DNA from: Congregibacter brevis
Lineage (GTDB): Bacteria > Pseudomonadota > Gammaproteobacteria > Pseudomonadales > Halieaceae
NCBI RefSeq assembly: GCF_045689245.1
Contig: NZ_CP136865.1
Coordinates: 1,860,001-1,924,000 of the forward strand
Length of the DNA: 64,000 bases
Direction: 5' to 3'
Shown: piece by piece, positions 1 to 8,974 of the stretch
Layout of the letters: the number at the start of each line of letters is the position of its first letter
Position numbering within the stretch: the stretch's first letter is position 1
Translations under genes and position numbers: made by a program
Notes under the pieces: model-generated
The model's database searches: none
Told to the model about the DNA's origin: nothing
The model's input: only the letters and a program-made list of their open reading frames with translations

Positions 1-399
1 GCTGTTCCCCTCGCACTTATAGGTGTGGTGATCGGTCTTCTTGTTACTGGAATCCCCATGGAGTTCATGGCCATACTGGGACTGCTCTCGCTGTCCGGAT
101 TGCTGATAAAGAACGCGATTGTGCTGATTGATCAGATAGATATGGAGATCGCCACTGGCTTGCCACGTTTCACCGCGGTTGTCGCGGCCTCTGCAAGTCG
201 GGTGCGACCGGTCATGATGGGGACCTTAACTACGGTGCTCGGCGTGATACCCCTTTTTTACGATGCGTTTTTTCAGTCTATGGCCGTAGTCATCGTATTT
301 GGATTGACATTTGCAACGGTGCTGACCTTGTTCATTGTGCCGGTTATCTATTGTCTGTTGTTCGGCATTGGTGAAGGGGAAGTCTCACATGAGAGCTAA
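1..399 (+). CDS. RND-family efflux transporter, C-terminal fragment (5' end outside window)
   Basis: The frame is open from base 1, so this is the last 132 residues of a longer inner-membrane proton-driven efflux pump. What is visible is the end of the second six-helix bundle. The segment SGLLIKNAIVLID carries the lysine of the proton-relay network (Lys940 in AcrB), and the RVRPVMMGTLTTVLG segment is typical of hydrophobe/amphiphile (HAE1-like) pumps. It ends in hydrophobic helices and a short charged tail. Its stop overlaps the start of the outer-membrane channel gene, so pump and channel are cotranscribed; the periplasmic adaptor is presumably upstream. Substrates cannot be judged from this piece. 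Confidence 0.9.
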   Translation, partial: AVPLALIGVVIGLLVTGIPMEFMAILGLLSLSGLLIKNAIVLIDQIDMEIATGLPRFTAVVAASASRVRPVMMGTLTTVLGVIPLFYDAFFQSMAVVIVFGLTFATVLTLFIVPVIYCLLFGIGEGEVSHES

Positions 400-1762
400 G
401 GGCGCAGCTCTACTCGCGCTAGTGTTGCTTAACGCTGGCTGCGCGATCGAGCCTGACAAAACTGTCCAAGAGGCGACGAACAGGCCCGCAGAAATGGCAG
501 CTGCCACTTGGGCTGCAACCGGCGTGATAGCCGACGTCGAGAACGGGTGGATCGGCTCGTTTGCAAGTGCGCAGCTGAGCTCGCTGGTCAATGAAGCCCT
601 TGAGAATAATCTCAATTTGCAGGCGCTTGCGGCAAACGTCGAGCAGTCACAGGCACTGGCTCGACAAGCTGGTGCAGCACTCGTGCCGAGCGTGTCGGTT
701 TCCGGATCCTCCGGGCGAAGTGGGTTGTCCGAGAGTGGACGATCCCGTGCTTCCTACGATGTGGGGCTTGCGGTTTCCTGGGAGCTCGATATGTGGGGCA
801 GGTTGCGATCGGGTGTTGAGCAAGCGCAGGCTTCCGCTCAGGCAGCTGAAGCAGACTACCTGTTTGCGCAATATTCTGTGGCTGCGAACACGGCGATCGC
901 TTACTTCGCAGCTATCGATGCTGCGACCCAGGTTGACGTCGCCAGGCTGAGCCTGGACTTGTTGGAGAAAACGCTGCGTATCACTAATGTGCGCTACGAC
1001 GAGGGGATGGCTTCGGCACAGGAACTGGCCCTAGCCAGGGCTGACATCGCAGCGACGCGTGACCAGCAACTCGCGCGGGAGGGGGCGATGCGCAATGCGC
1101 TGCGGGCGCTGGAGCTCTTGCTTGGCCGTTACCCCGCTGCAGATATCGACGTCAGTGGGGGGCTGCCTGAGCTGCCCGCTCCTCCGCCGGCCGGATTGCC
1201 CTCCGAGCTTCTCGAACGGCGCCCCGATCTGGTGGCTGCCGAAAGGCAGGTGGCCGCAGCATTCAATGCCGTTACGCAAGCAAGAGCGGCGCAACTGCCT
1301 CAAATCAGTCTCACAAGCAGTCTCGGGGGTGCCTCGGGGGATCTTTCGCAGCTGCTGAATCCGGGCAATGTGGCTTGGTCGATCGGTGCCAATCTCTTGG
1401 CACCGTTGTATGACGGTGGACGATTGCGCGAAAACGTCACCATCGCCAACGCCCAGCAGAGCGCAGTCTTAGCCAGCTATGGTGAGGCCGCGCTCAGAGC
1501 ATTCAGTGAAGTGGAAACCGCCCTTGATCAGCAGCAGGTGCTCATGGCCAGGCAGGCGGAACAGCAGATTGCCTTAGCGGAGGCGGAGCGGGCATTTGCG
1601 CTTGCAGAAGCACAGTATGCAGAGGGCGAGATTAGCTTGGTGGACCTACTCGGGTTTCAGCAGCGTGTGATACAAAATCGCAGCGTCTTTGAATCAACTC
1701 GGCGACTCGGTCTGGATAATCGAGTACAGTTGCATCTGGCGCTGGGCGGGGCCTGGGAATGA
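389..1762 (+). CDS. Outer-membrane efflux lipoprotein, TolC/NodT family
   Basis: This 457-residue protein forms the outer-membrane exit duct of a tripartite efflux system. The start was placed at ATG 389 because it is preceded by a GAAGGGGA ribosome site and gives a short lipoprotein signal with lipobox LNAGC (Cys18); a start further upstream would bury the signal. Two TolC-type repeats follow: long alanine/glutamine-rich helices around residues 60-250 and 270-450, with the conserved ELLERRPDLVAAERQ stretch that opens the second repeat in NodT-type proteins. The gene overlaps the end of the RND pump gene by 11 bases, so the two form one operon. Confidence 0.92.
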   Translation: MRAKGAALLALVLLNAGCAIEPDKTVQEATNRPAEMAAATWAATGVIADVENGWIGSFASAQLSSLVNEALENNLNLQALAANVEQSQALARQAGAALVPSVSVSGSSGRSGLSESGRSRASYDVGLAVSWELDMWGRLRSGVEQAQASAQAAEADYLFAQYSVAANTAIAYFAAIDAATQVDVARLSLDLLEKTLRITNVRYDEGMASAQELALARADIAATRDQQLAREGAMRNALRALELLLGRYPAADIDVSGGLPELPAPPPAGLPSELLERRPDLVAAERQVAAAFNAVTQARAAQLPQISLTSSLGGASGDLSQLLNPGNVAWSIGANLLAPLYDGGRLRENVTIANAQQSAVLASYGEAALRAFSEVETALDQQQVLMARQAEQQIALAEAERAFALAEAQYAEGEISLVDLLGFQQRVIQNRSVFESTRRLGLDNRVQLHLALGGAWE

Positions 1763-1787
1763 GCGCGTCACGGATGGAGCGGTAGAC

Positions 1788-2219
1788 GTGAGTCTGTTTG
1801 CCTTGCTGCAGCAAATTCTGATCGGCTCTTTGATGATCGTGGCCACCGTTGTGATCGAGGCGTGTTTCATTGCCATTGCTGTGGCGACGCTGGAAAAACA
1901 CGGACCGCGCCTTCGCCAGTTATCGTTAGTACGCGGCACAATTCTGATGCTCAGCGGTCTCAGCCTTTGGCTATTGGCGGCGATCAGTCTGGCTTTGTGG
2001 CTCTGGGCGGGTATGTTTGTGGTGCTGGGCGAATTCACGGATTTGGGGCAGGCAATTTACTTTGCCAGTGTTTCGGCGACGACCCTCGGCTATGGTGACG
2101 TGGTGCTATCGGAGCGCTGGCAATTGCTGTCCGGTTTTATTGCGGCGAACGGGTTAGTGTTATTCAGCCTGAATACGGCTTTTTTGTTTGAGGCGTTGCG
2201 CCGTATCAGTGATCGATGA
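1788..2219 (+). CDS. Small two-helix potassium-channel-like (Ion_trans_2) membrane protein
   Basis: A GTG start at 1788 is preferred because GGAG lies just upstream; 143 residues result. Hydrophobic segments sit near residues 5-35, 45-75 and 115-140. Between the last two lies SATTLGYGDVVLSERWQ, which fits the pore loop and selectivity filter (TxGYGD) of two-transmembrane potassium channels. No cytoplasmic regulatory domain is attached, so it would be a minimal pore subunit. It follows the efflux channel gene by 25 bases and is probably cotranscribed, although a functional link between a cation pore and the pump is only suggested by position. Confidence 0.75.
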   Translation: MSLFALLQQILIGSLMIVATVVIEACFIAIAVATLEKHGPRLRQLSLVRGTILMLSGLSLWLLAAISLALWLWAGMFVVLGEFTDLGQAIYFASVSATTLGYGDVVLSERWQLLSGFIAANGLVLFSLNTAFLFEALRRISDR

Positions 2220-2293
2220 GTTGGCAAGCAATCGATTGACGGCCTGATGCCTTGGTACCGTGCCACAGCATCACCACATATTCCCCACCCAAT

Positions 2294-2384
2294 AAAAAAG
2301 GGCTGCATCGCTGCAACACTTTGATTTACAACAATTTTTGGATCCGCCTGCTGGGCTCGAACCAGCGGCCCAATGATTAACAGT
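2294..2384 (-). pseudogene. Decayed partial duplicate of tRNA-Asn with its terminator
   Basis: Bases 2339-2384 match the 3' half (acceptor strand with CCA, T arm, variable loop and anticodon arm) of the intact tRNA-Asn at 5252-5327 at 44 of 46 positions; the 5' half (D arm and 5' acceptor strand) is missing. Bases 2294-2323 also match the hairpin terminator downstream of the intact tRNA, with a damaged stem. The paired copies bracket 2.9 kb holding a truncated methyltransferase and a DUF885 gene. This fits either a tandem tRNA duplication later split by insertion, or an old tRNA-targeted integration whose integrase is gone. Confidence 0.75.
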
Positions 2385-2747
2385 AGAGCAGAGAGGGTTT
2401 TTTGTGGGCTGTAAGTACAAGATTTTTAAGCCTTTGCTCTCGTTAGAAAACCTCGAATACGCGTACCCGAACCTCTTCCGAACTTGCGTGAGGTTGGAAC
2501 ACCGCTATCCCTTCAGTAAGCTCAAGAAAGCCAACGCAAAATACAAACCGAAATCCGAACCGTAGCCGAAACAATGCTGTTTTTTACTGAGTGCCTCGCC
2601 CGCGTAAGCGAAGTTGGCGCAGAGTTTCCTGTATGTGGGTGTGGCACCGGGGGAGGATGGCCATGCCTTGTTAATGCGCCAGCTCATTAAGGGCGCTTTA
2701 ACAAATTACCGCGAGAGTATGACAATGGATTTTCTAAGGGCCAACTC
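2385..2747. other. Gene-free stretch between tRNA-Asn remnant and methyltransferase fragment
   Basis: No convincing coding region was found. Short open frames exist on both strands, but none has a ribosome site or recognisable protein. The segment lies inside the interval bracketed by the two tRNA-Asn copies and looks like decayed DNA. Confidence 0.5.
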
Positions 2748-3020
2748 ATGCCAAGCGCTGTGAGCGGACTTCGCTCCCCCGACGCTCTTTTGGAGGCGTG
2801 TCGAGCCGCGGGAGAAACGGACGAAGCCTACCTGCGGTTTCATTGGGGGCGTTTCCAGGCAACCCGCGAGCTAATCGCCGATGCGCTGGATAGACGAAAT
2901 CAGCGTGCCGTCCGCGTACTGGACGTCGGCGCTCGCTGGCTACACCAAGCACTCTTGCTCACCGCGGATGGTCATGAGGTAGTCGCAACTGAGCTAACCC
3001 AGGGTTTTGGCCGACGTTGA
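2748..3020 (+). pseudogene. Truncated class I SAM-dependent methyltransferase (N-terminal part)
   Basis: Ninety residues are encoded. Residues about 55-83 contain RVLDVGARWLHQALLL followed by GHEVVATEL, which fit motif I (the SAM-binding glycine loop) and the following acidic strand of Rossmann-type methyltransferases. The reading frame stops directly after this strand, so the rest of the SAM pocket and the whole catalytic half are absent; about 190 bases without a gene follow. Such a protein cannot be a complete enzyme, so it is treated as a gene remnant. Its position between two tRNA-Asn copies supports an insertion/deletion history. Confidence 0.55.
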
Positions 3021-3214
3021 TAAATCGCTATCGCTAAATCCGACTCCCAGATTGTCGTTTGTGGACGAACGTTTTCATCAGTTCAGTATATTGGTAACGT
3101 CATCAGACTTAGAGAGCGTTCCAGCAAAGTAGTTATCAAGCCAAAGGCAGCTTAAAAGCCCTGGGTACCCAAGTTGGTAAACGATGAATGTCAAAGGAGC
3201 TTTAGATAGCCGCT

Positions 3215-5041
3215 ATGGTTAAGAAAATTGGTAAATACCTGGGATTGACCATAGGCGGCGTGTTGCTCATTTTCGCTGCGTTTGCTGCTCATGAGTGGTT
3301 CGCCAAACCATTTTTTATTGGCAATTTTGTTAATCGGACATTTGTGCAATATTTATTGAGCAGTCCCGAAGAACTCACATATGTAGGGATCTTTGAGCAG
3401 TTCGGTATCAACAGCCACAACGCGCAATGGGATGACGATTCCGAGGTCGCCGCCGAAGAAAAGAATCAGTTCACACGGCGAACCCTGGCCACTCTTGACA
3501 GCTATGACGTTGATAAATTGGCCGCGGATTGGCAGCTGTCAGTGAAGGTGGCAAAAGAGTATCTGGGAGATCCCGAGCAGGACTGGCGTTTTCGACATCA
3601 CAGCTACCCGGTCAACCAGTTGGATGGAGTGCAGCTTGAGATTCCTGAGTTTTTGGTTTCGTTTCACCAGATCAATACGCGCGAAGATGCCGAGCATTAC
3701 ATCAGTCGCCTGTCCAAGATAGGTCTTAAGATGGATCAGGTCATGGAGGGGTTGCTGCTCCGTGAAGCCGAGGGAATGCTCCCGCCCACTTTCGTCATCG
3801 ACAAGTCAATTGAGGGAATGTCGGCGTTTGTTGCCTCTCCTGCCGAAGAGAATTCGCTCTACACATCATTGCAGACAAAAATGCAAAACACGGATGCGAT
3901 CAACAAAGGTGAGCGTGAAGCATTCCTCGCTGCGGCCCGTACGCAAATAGAGCAAGTGGTTTATCCGGCCTACCAAGGCTACATCGACTACTTTACTGCC
4001 CTGCGCGACAAGTCCAACGACGATGCGGGGGTGTGGAAGCTCCCCGATGGTGAGGCTTATTACAACTATCTTTTGCGGGTTCATACCACGACTAATATGT
4101 CAGCGAATGAGATCCACGCTATCGGCGTTGCCGAGGTGGCTCGGATACAGCAGGAGATGCTGGCGATTTTTGCTGCTGAAGGCTTTGACACATCACCAGG
4201 CGTGAAGGCCCTGTTTGACGAGCTAGCGCAGGATGAGCGCTATTACTATCCCGATACCGAAGAAGGACGCGTCAGAATTCTGGAAGACTATGCCAGTATC
4301 ATCAAGGAGATGGAGGAGGGCATCGGTAGCACATTTAACGTGATACCCAATGTGGACATCGTGGTTGAGCCGGTACCGGCGATGAACGAAAGGACTTTGG
4401 GGGGTGCCTACTACATGGCTCCATCCAGCGACGGTAGTCGCCCTGGCGTGTTCTACGCGAACTTGTATGACATAAGAACGTCGCCAAAGTACGCGATGCG
4501 CACACTGGCCTATCACGAGGGTATTCCCGGACACCATTTACAGTCTGCTGTTCAGCTTGAGCTTGAGGGCCTCCCTGCGTTCAGGGCATACGTGGATTTC
4601 ACGGCCTATTCAGAAGGCTGGGGGCTCTACGCTGAGCGTCTCGCCTGGGAAATGGGTTTTCAGCCTGATGCCTATGACAATCTTGGTCGTCTGCAGGACG
4701 AACTCCTCCGCGCCGTTCGACTTGTTGTCGATACCGGCATCCATGCCAAACGCTGGACTCGCGAAGAAGCTATCGACTATATGCTCGACACGACGAGCCG
4801 GACGGCAAGCGAGGTTGTTGCAGAGATCGAGCGATACATCGTGGATCCTGGGCAGGCAACCGCTTATATGGTCGGCATGCAGGAAATTCTGCGACTTCGC
4901 AGCGAGGTCCAGGCAGCGCTTGGCGATGCCTACGACATCCGCGATTTTCATGATGTGGTTTTAAATAGCGGTGAAATTCCGCTGACTGTGCTGCGAGAAC
5001 TGGTGATGCAGTACATCGATAGTAAACAGGCGGGAGCCTGA
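3215..5041 (+). CDS. DUF885 family protein, putative membrane-anchored metallopeptidase-like
   Basis: This 608-residue protein starts with one hydrophobic segment (residues about 9-27), consistent with an uncleaved anchor or signal, so most of it should be periplasmic. The DUF885 hallmarks are present: YHEGIPGHHLQ at about residue 433, with the HExxxxHH arrangement expected for a zinc site, and SEGWGLYAERLAWEMG about 30 residues later, supplying a further acidic ligand. The length matches the family. Members are related to zinc peptidases, but few have been characterised, so peptidase activity is inferred. It stands alone, downstream of a gene remnant and upstream of tRNA-Asn. Confidence 0.85.
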   Translation: MVKKIGKYLGLTIGGVLLIFAAFAAHEWFAKPFFIGNFVNRTFVQYLLSSPEELTYVGIFEQFGINSHNAQWDDDSEVAAEEKNQFTRRTLATLDSYDVDKLAADWQLSVKVAKEYLGDPEQDWRFRHHSYPVNQLDGVQLEIPEFLVSFHQINTREDAEHYISRLSKIGLKMDQVMEGLLLREAEGMLPPTFVIDKSIEGMSAFVASPAEENSLYTSLQTKMQNTDAINKGEREAFLAAARTQIEQVVYPAYQGYIDYFTALRDKSNDDAGVWKLPDGEAYYNYLLRVHTTTNMSANEIHAIGVAEVARIQQEMLAIFAAEGFDTSPGVKALFDELAQDERYYYPDTEEGRVRILEDYASIIKEMEEGIGSTFNVIPNVDIVVEPVPAMNERTLGGAYYMAPSSDGSRPGVFYANLYDIRTSPKYAMRTLAYHEGIPGHHLQSAVQLELEGLPAFRAYVDFTAYSEGWGLYAERLAWEMGFQPDAYDNLGRLQDELLRAVRLVVDTGIHAKRWTREEAIDYMLDTTSRTASEVVAEIERYIVDPGQATAYMVGMQEILRLRSEVQAALGDAYDIRDFHDVVLNSGEIPLTVLRELVMQYIDSKQAGA

Positions 5042-5193
5042 CTGCAGAGGGGCCAAGTTCTTCTGGGAAGCTGCGACCCAGTTTGCTGGTGATTATTTTT
5101 TGTCACCCAGAGTATCGTCGAGCTTCTATTTCTTTGGGTAGTCTTTGGGCAGGCATGACTCCCGTAATCAGTTTGAATATTTTCTGCAGGTAT

Positions 5194-5223
5194 AAAAAAA
5201 GGGCTGCATCTCTGCAACCCTTT
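5194..5223 (-). terminator. Rho-independent terminator of tRNA-Asn
   Basis: Read on the minus strand, AAAGGG-t-TGCA, loop GAGA, then TGCA-g-CCC and a run of seven T form a strong hairpin with U tail, 28 bases past the tRNA CCA end. Confidence 0.85.
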
Positions 5224-5251
5224 GATACGGCTTATAAAAACTAGCCTAATA

Positions 5252-5327
5252 TGGCTCCGCCTGCTGGGCTCGAACCAGCGACCCAATGATTAACAGTCAT
5301 TTGCTCTACCAACTGAGCTAAGGCGGA
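5252..5327 (-). tRNA. tRNA-Asn (anticodon GTT)
   Basis: The minus strand folds into a 76-base cloverleaf with encoded CCA. The acceptor stem pairs TCCGCCT with AGGCGGA; the D arm has AGCTCAGTTGGTAGAGC; the anticodon loop CTGTTAA gives GTT; the T loop is TTCGAGC. Its promoter and terminator are both recognisable. A damaged half copy lies at 2339-2384. Confidence 0.98.
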
Positions 5328-5358
5328 GTAACTCTTCGCTCTCTGCAAAGAGGGCGCG

Positions 5359-5387
5359 ATTCTAATCACCCTCCGCTTCGGAATCAA
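5359..5387 (-). promoter_or_regulatory. Sigma70-type promoter of tRNA-Asn
   Basis: On the minus strand a TTGATT -35 box (5382-5387) is separated by 17 bases from a TAGAAT -10 box (5359-5364). A GC-rich discriminator follows, as is usual for stable-RNA promoters under stringent control. Confidence 0.75.
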
Positions 5388-5428
5388 CACCAATTATACT
5401 ATCGGGCTTTTCGTCACAAATATTACCT

Positions 5429-7447
5429 ATGAGCAAGCCGTTCAAAGTTAACTCCCCGTTCAAGCCGGCGGGTGACCAACCCACCGCCATCAAGTCTTTG
5501 GTTGAGGGCATTCATGCGGGTCTAGCTGCCCAAACGCTCTTGGGTGTCACCGGCTCGGGCAAGACCTTTACCATGGCGCATGTGGTCGAGCAGTTGCAGA
5601 GGCCGACCATTGTCATGGCCCACAACAAAACTCTGGCTGCCCAGCTTTATGGTGAGTTCAAAGAGTTCTTCCCCGAAAACGCCGTCGAATACTTCGTCTC
5701 CTATTACGATTACTACCAGCCTGAAGCCTATGTGCCGTCCTCCGATACGTTTATTGAGAAGGACGCGTCGGTAAACGAGCACATCGAGCAGATGCGCCTC
5801 TCAGCCACAAAAGCCTTGCTAGAGCGTAAGGACTGCATAGTGGTCGCGACCGTATCTGCGATTTACGGTCTGGGCGATCCTAAGTCCTACTTTAAAATGG
5901 TCATGCATATCTCCCGCGGTGAAATGATCGACCAGCGCGAAGTATTGCGACACCTGGCAGAGCTGCAGTACCAGCGCAACGATATTGATTTTTCTCGTGG
6001 CACCTACCGAGTCAGGGGCGATGTGATTGACGTGTTCCCGGCAGAGGCTGAAGCCGAAGCGATACGCATCGAGCTCTTTGATGAAGAGGTAGAGAACATT
6101 AGCCTCTTTGATCCGCTCACCGGCGCGATCATCGCTAAAGTACCTCGGGTAACCATTTATCCTAAAACACACTACGTGACCTCACGGGACATCATGCTCA
6201 ATGCCATCGAGCACATCGAAGTTGAGCTTGATGAGCGCGTAAAGCAGCTCAAGTCCGTCGAGAAGCTTGTAGAAGCCCAGCGGCTTTCGCAGCGCACGCG
6301 CTACGACATCGAGATGATCCGTGAGCTTGGCTACTGCCAAGGCGTAGAGAACTACTCCCGTTATTTGTCCGGTAGAGGTCCCGGCGAGGCGCCCCCAACC
6401 CTGTACGAATACCTGCCGAGCGATGCCCTGGTGATCATCGATGAGTCCCACGCCAGCATTCCTCAGATCGGCGCTATGTATAAGGGGGATCGCTCGCGCA
6501 AGGAAACCCTTGTTGAATATGGTTTTCGCTTACCGTCCGCTCTAGACAACCGACCCTTGCGATTCGAAGAGTGGGAAAACCTGCTGCCCCAGGCGGTGTT
6601 TGTGTCCGCAACGCCGGGTCCCTACGAAGAGGCTCATGCGGGGCAGGTCGTAGAGCAGGTGGTCAGGCCTACAGGCCTCACGGACCCCGAGATAGAGATT
6701 CGCCCAGCGACGACGCAGGTGGATGATCTCCTCGGAGAGATTCACAAGGCCGTGGAGATGGGGGATAGGGTACTTGTCACAACACTCACAAAACGTATGT
6801 CTGAGGACTTAACAGAATATCTGGCGGAGCACGATGTGCGCGTCCGTTACCTCCACTCAGATATTGATACTGTGGAGCGTGTGGAGATTATCCGTGACCT
6901 GCGCTTGGGTAAGTTCGACGTTCTGGTAGGGATTAACCTTCTCAGGGAAGGTCTGGATATGCCGGAGGTAGCTCTGGTCGCAATTCTGGATGCGGATAAA
7001 GAGGGCTTCTTACGCTCTGATCGGTCGCTAATCCAGACCATTGGGCGAGGCGCACGAAACCTGCGGGGCAGGGCGATTCTCTACGCCGATAAAGTGACAG
7101 GCTCAATGCAGCGAGCTATTGATGAGACTGATCGTCGTCGCCGCAAGCAGGTGGAGTTTAACGAGGCGAATAACATTACACCCGTAGGCGTCACCAAAAG
7201 TATTCAGGACATTATGGAAGGCGCCCGTCGGATGCCGACTAAGGCCAAAGCCAAGGGGCAGAAGGTGGCAGAGGAGACTCTTGCCTATGGTCAGGAGTTG
7301 CTCAAGCTATCGCCAGCAGCCCTGTCTCGCCGTCTCGATAAAATGGAGGCGCAGATGCATGAACATGCGAAGAACCTGGAGTTTGAACAGGCCGCCGCGC
7401 TCCGCGATCAGCTTACGGAAATCAAGCAGCAGGCCTTTATGAGCTGA
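5429..7447 (+). CDS. uvrB: Excinuclease ABC subunit B
   Basis: UvrB is the DNA-damage-verifying helicase of nucleotide excision repair; UvrA loads it and it recruits UvrC. All hallmarks are in place in 672 residues: Walker A GVTGSGKT (residues 39-46), the tyrosine-rich beta-hairpin region VSYYDYYQPEAY that clamps the DNA strand, the DEAD-like IIDESH, helicase motifs V-VI (GLDMPEV and QTIGRGARN), and the C-terminal UVR motif that contacts UvrC (residues about 632-668). The length matches E. coli UvrB. A possible TATACT -10 box lies at 5395-5400, but no convincing LexA box was seen, so SOS control is not supported from sequence. Confidence 0.98.
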   Translation: MSKPFKVNSPFKPAGDQPTAIKSLVEGIHAGLAAQTLLGVTGSGKTFTMAHVVEQLQRPTIVMAHNKTLAAQLYGEFKEFFPENAVEYFVSYYDYYQPEAYVPSSDTFIEKDASVNEHIEQMRLSATKALLERKDCIVVATVSAIYGLGDPKSYFKMVMHISRGEMIDQREVLRHLAELQYQRNDIDFSRGTYRVRGDVIDVFPAEAEAEAIRIELFDEEVENISLFDPLTGAIIAKVPRVTIYPKTHYVTSRDIMLNAIEHIEVELDERVKQLKSVEKLVEAQRLSQRTRYDIEMIRELGYCQGVENYSRYLSGRGPGEAPPTLYEYLPSDALVIIDESHASIPQIGAMYKGDRSRKETLVEYGFRLPSALDNRPLRFEEWENLLPQAVFVSATPGPYEEAHAGQVVEQVVRPTGLTDPEIEIRPATTQVDDLLGEIHKAVEMGDRVLVTTLTKRMSEDLTEYLAEHDVRVRYLHSDIDTVERVEIIRDLRLGKFDVLVGINLLREGLDMPEVALVAILDADKEGFLRSDRSLIQTIGRGARNLRGRAILYADKVTGSMQRAIDETDRRRRKQVEFNEANNITPVGVTKSIQDIMEGARRMPTKAKAKGQKVAEETLAYGQELLKLSPAALSRRLDKMEAQMHEHAKNLEFEQAAALRDQLTEIKQQAFMS

Positions 7448-7468
7448 GTCAGCCCTAGCCTTTAGCTG

Positions 7469-8800
7469 CTAGCGAATCACCAGCACGCGGTTAGTCACCG
7501 GGTAGACCCACTCCACACCGCGTTCTGTAACTACGGCATCGTCCTCCAAGGGGACGCGCAGTTTCTTGTTGCCCCACTCGGGTATCGCGGTGTAAGCGAA
7601 TAGTTCGATAGAGAACAGATTGCTCGGGTGAATCATGTACTTCATGCGCTCGGGATTGAACCAGGCGATGGAGGGTCCTATGCCGTGGCCCAGATTGCCA
7701 ACGCTATGGCAGCCTATGATGACATCCACCACACCAGGGTCGTCGGTAGGCTGATTAAACGTCTCCATGACCTTGAACCCGGCTTCGTTGATCTTGCCGT
7801 TGAGTAGATCGAAAGTGTCGCCGGCAGTGCGGCCGGCCTTGATGTTCGCTTTCAGGATATCGCGAACTTCGCGGCCGTTATCAAAGGCTCTTTGGATACT
7901 CTCGGGAACCTCAGTTTCACCTTCCTTGAGTACGTAGGCCTGTCGTTTGATGTCGGTAAAAAAGTTGAGGTAGCCCACTCCCCAGTCGATCGCGAGAAAG
8001 TCTCCCCGTTGGATAACGTGATCGTCAGAGAGAGCAACAAAGCCGTCCGGCCCCGTGATGTACACCGACGGCATGCCAAAAGACGTTCCCAAATTGTTTG
8101 CAAACTGTTGTTCCCGCATCCACCAGGCAACGTCGGCGAGGGTGGTAACTCCAGGGGTGATGACTTCATTGGAAAACGCAGTCTCAGCGATTTTCCGCGA
8201 CATCTCTCCTGCGCGCGCGAAGGCAGCGATTTCTGTCGCGACACGCCTGGATCGAAAGTCTGATGCAAGTTTTTCGGCCGAAACAAAGCGTTCGCTGTAT
8301 TTCTCGCCAAGCGTGCTTTGCAAGTGCCGGTAGGCAGTCAGTGTTAGGCCATCAGCGCCACCGATATGCTCCGCGTAGTTCAAGGCGATGGTTTTTGGGT
8401 CTCGTTCTGCAACAAAAGCAGCCAGGTCAAACTCGCCTTCGGTGGTGTAATCGTAAGCGCCATTTCCTTCAATGAGGTGAGTGCCTATGCCCAGCGCGAC
8501 GCGTTCAACGCGCCCTTCGTCAAAATCCTCCTCACGATAGGTGAAGATGTAATAGCCCCAGCCACCCACATAGCCTTTGCCGAAGTCTTCCGTGAGTGGA
8601 TCGTTATAGCCTTCACGATTTACCGTGATCCACATTTCTACACCGTTTTCACGCATTACCTCGGGCAGGACCAGATCGAACTTGTCCTTGCGAATCTGGT
8701 TCATTAACTCCCAGCGAAGCTGTGCTTCGCCTTCACTCAGGACGGGCAGACTGCTGAGCAGTATGGCGGAGGCGAGGAGCACTCTTATAAATCGGGACAT
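7469..8800 (-). CDS. Secreted M24-family (Xaa-Pro-type) metallopeptidase
   Basis: The 443-residue protein has a cleavable signal peptide (residues 1-22, hydrophobic ILLSSLPVLS core), so it acts in the periplasm or outside the cell. The C-terminal half has the pita-bread fold signatures of M24 enzymes: FLAIDWGVGYLNFFTDIKR supplies the metal-binding aspartates, GHGIGPSIAW the histidine, and IELFAYT and VVTERGVEWV the two glutamates. The set of ligands therefore appears complete. The N-terminal domain is shorter than in cytosolic PepP. It is convergent with uvrB, 21 bases away, and transcribed alone. Exact specificity cannot be read from the sequence. Confidence 0.85.
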   Translation of the reverse strand: MSRFIRVLLASAILLSSLPVLSEGEAQLRWELMNQIRKDKFDLVLPEVMRENGVEMWITVNREGYNDPLTEDFGKGYVGGWGYYIFTYREEDFDEGRVERVALGIGTHLIEGNGAYDYTTEGEFDLAAFVAERDPKTIALNYAEHIGGADGLTLTAYRHLQSTLGEKYSERFVSAEKLASDFRSRRVATEIAAFARAGEMSRKIAETAFSNEVITPGVTTLADVAWWMREQQFANNLGTSFGMPSVYITGPDGFVALSDDHVIQRGDFLAIDWGVGYLNFFTDIKRQAYVLKEGETEVPESIQRAFDNGREVRDILKANIKAGRTAGDTFDLLNGKINEAGFKVMETFNQPTDDPGVVDVIIGCHSVGNLGHGIGPSIAWFNPERMKYMIHPSNLFSIELFAYTAIPEWGNKKLRVPLEDDAVVTERGVEWVYPVTNRVLVIR

Positions 8801-8974
8801 AGGTCGTATCCATAGCGAAGTAGATAGACCAAAACTCTAGCATCCCAGACGCGGTACTTCTTCTCTTTAATCTGCGGTCGCTCTGGGGCAGAATGCGCGC
8901 CCCGCGGTGGGGTTCGTTCCTCATCGAAATCACGTGGCCTTTCGTGGGGGCCACCACTGAAGGAGACGCACGAG

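Noticed and set aside
2505..2687. 60-residue minus-strand frame
   Set aside because: No family, no ribosome site, in a decayed interval.
5388..5428. LexA (SOS) box before uvrB
   Set aside because: No CTG-N10-CAG dyad of good quality is present.
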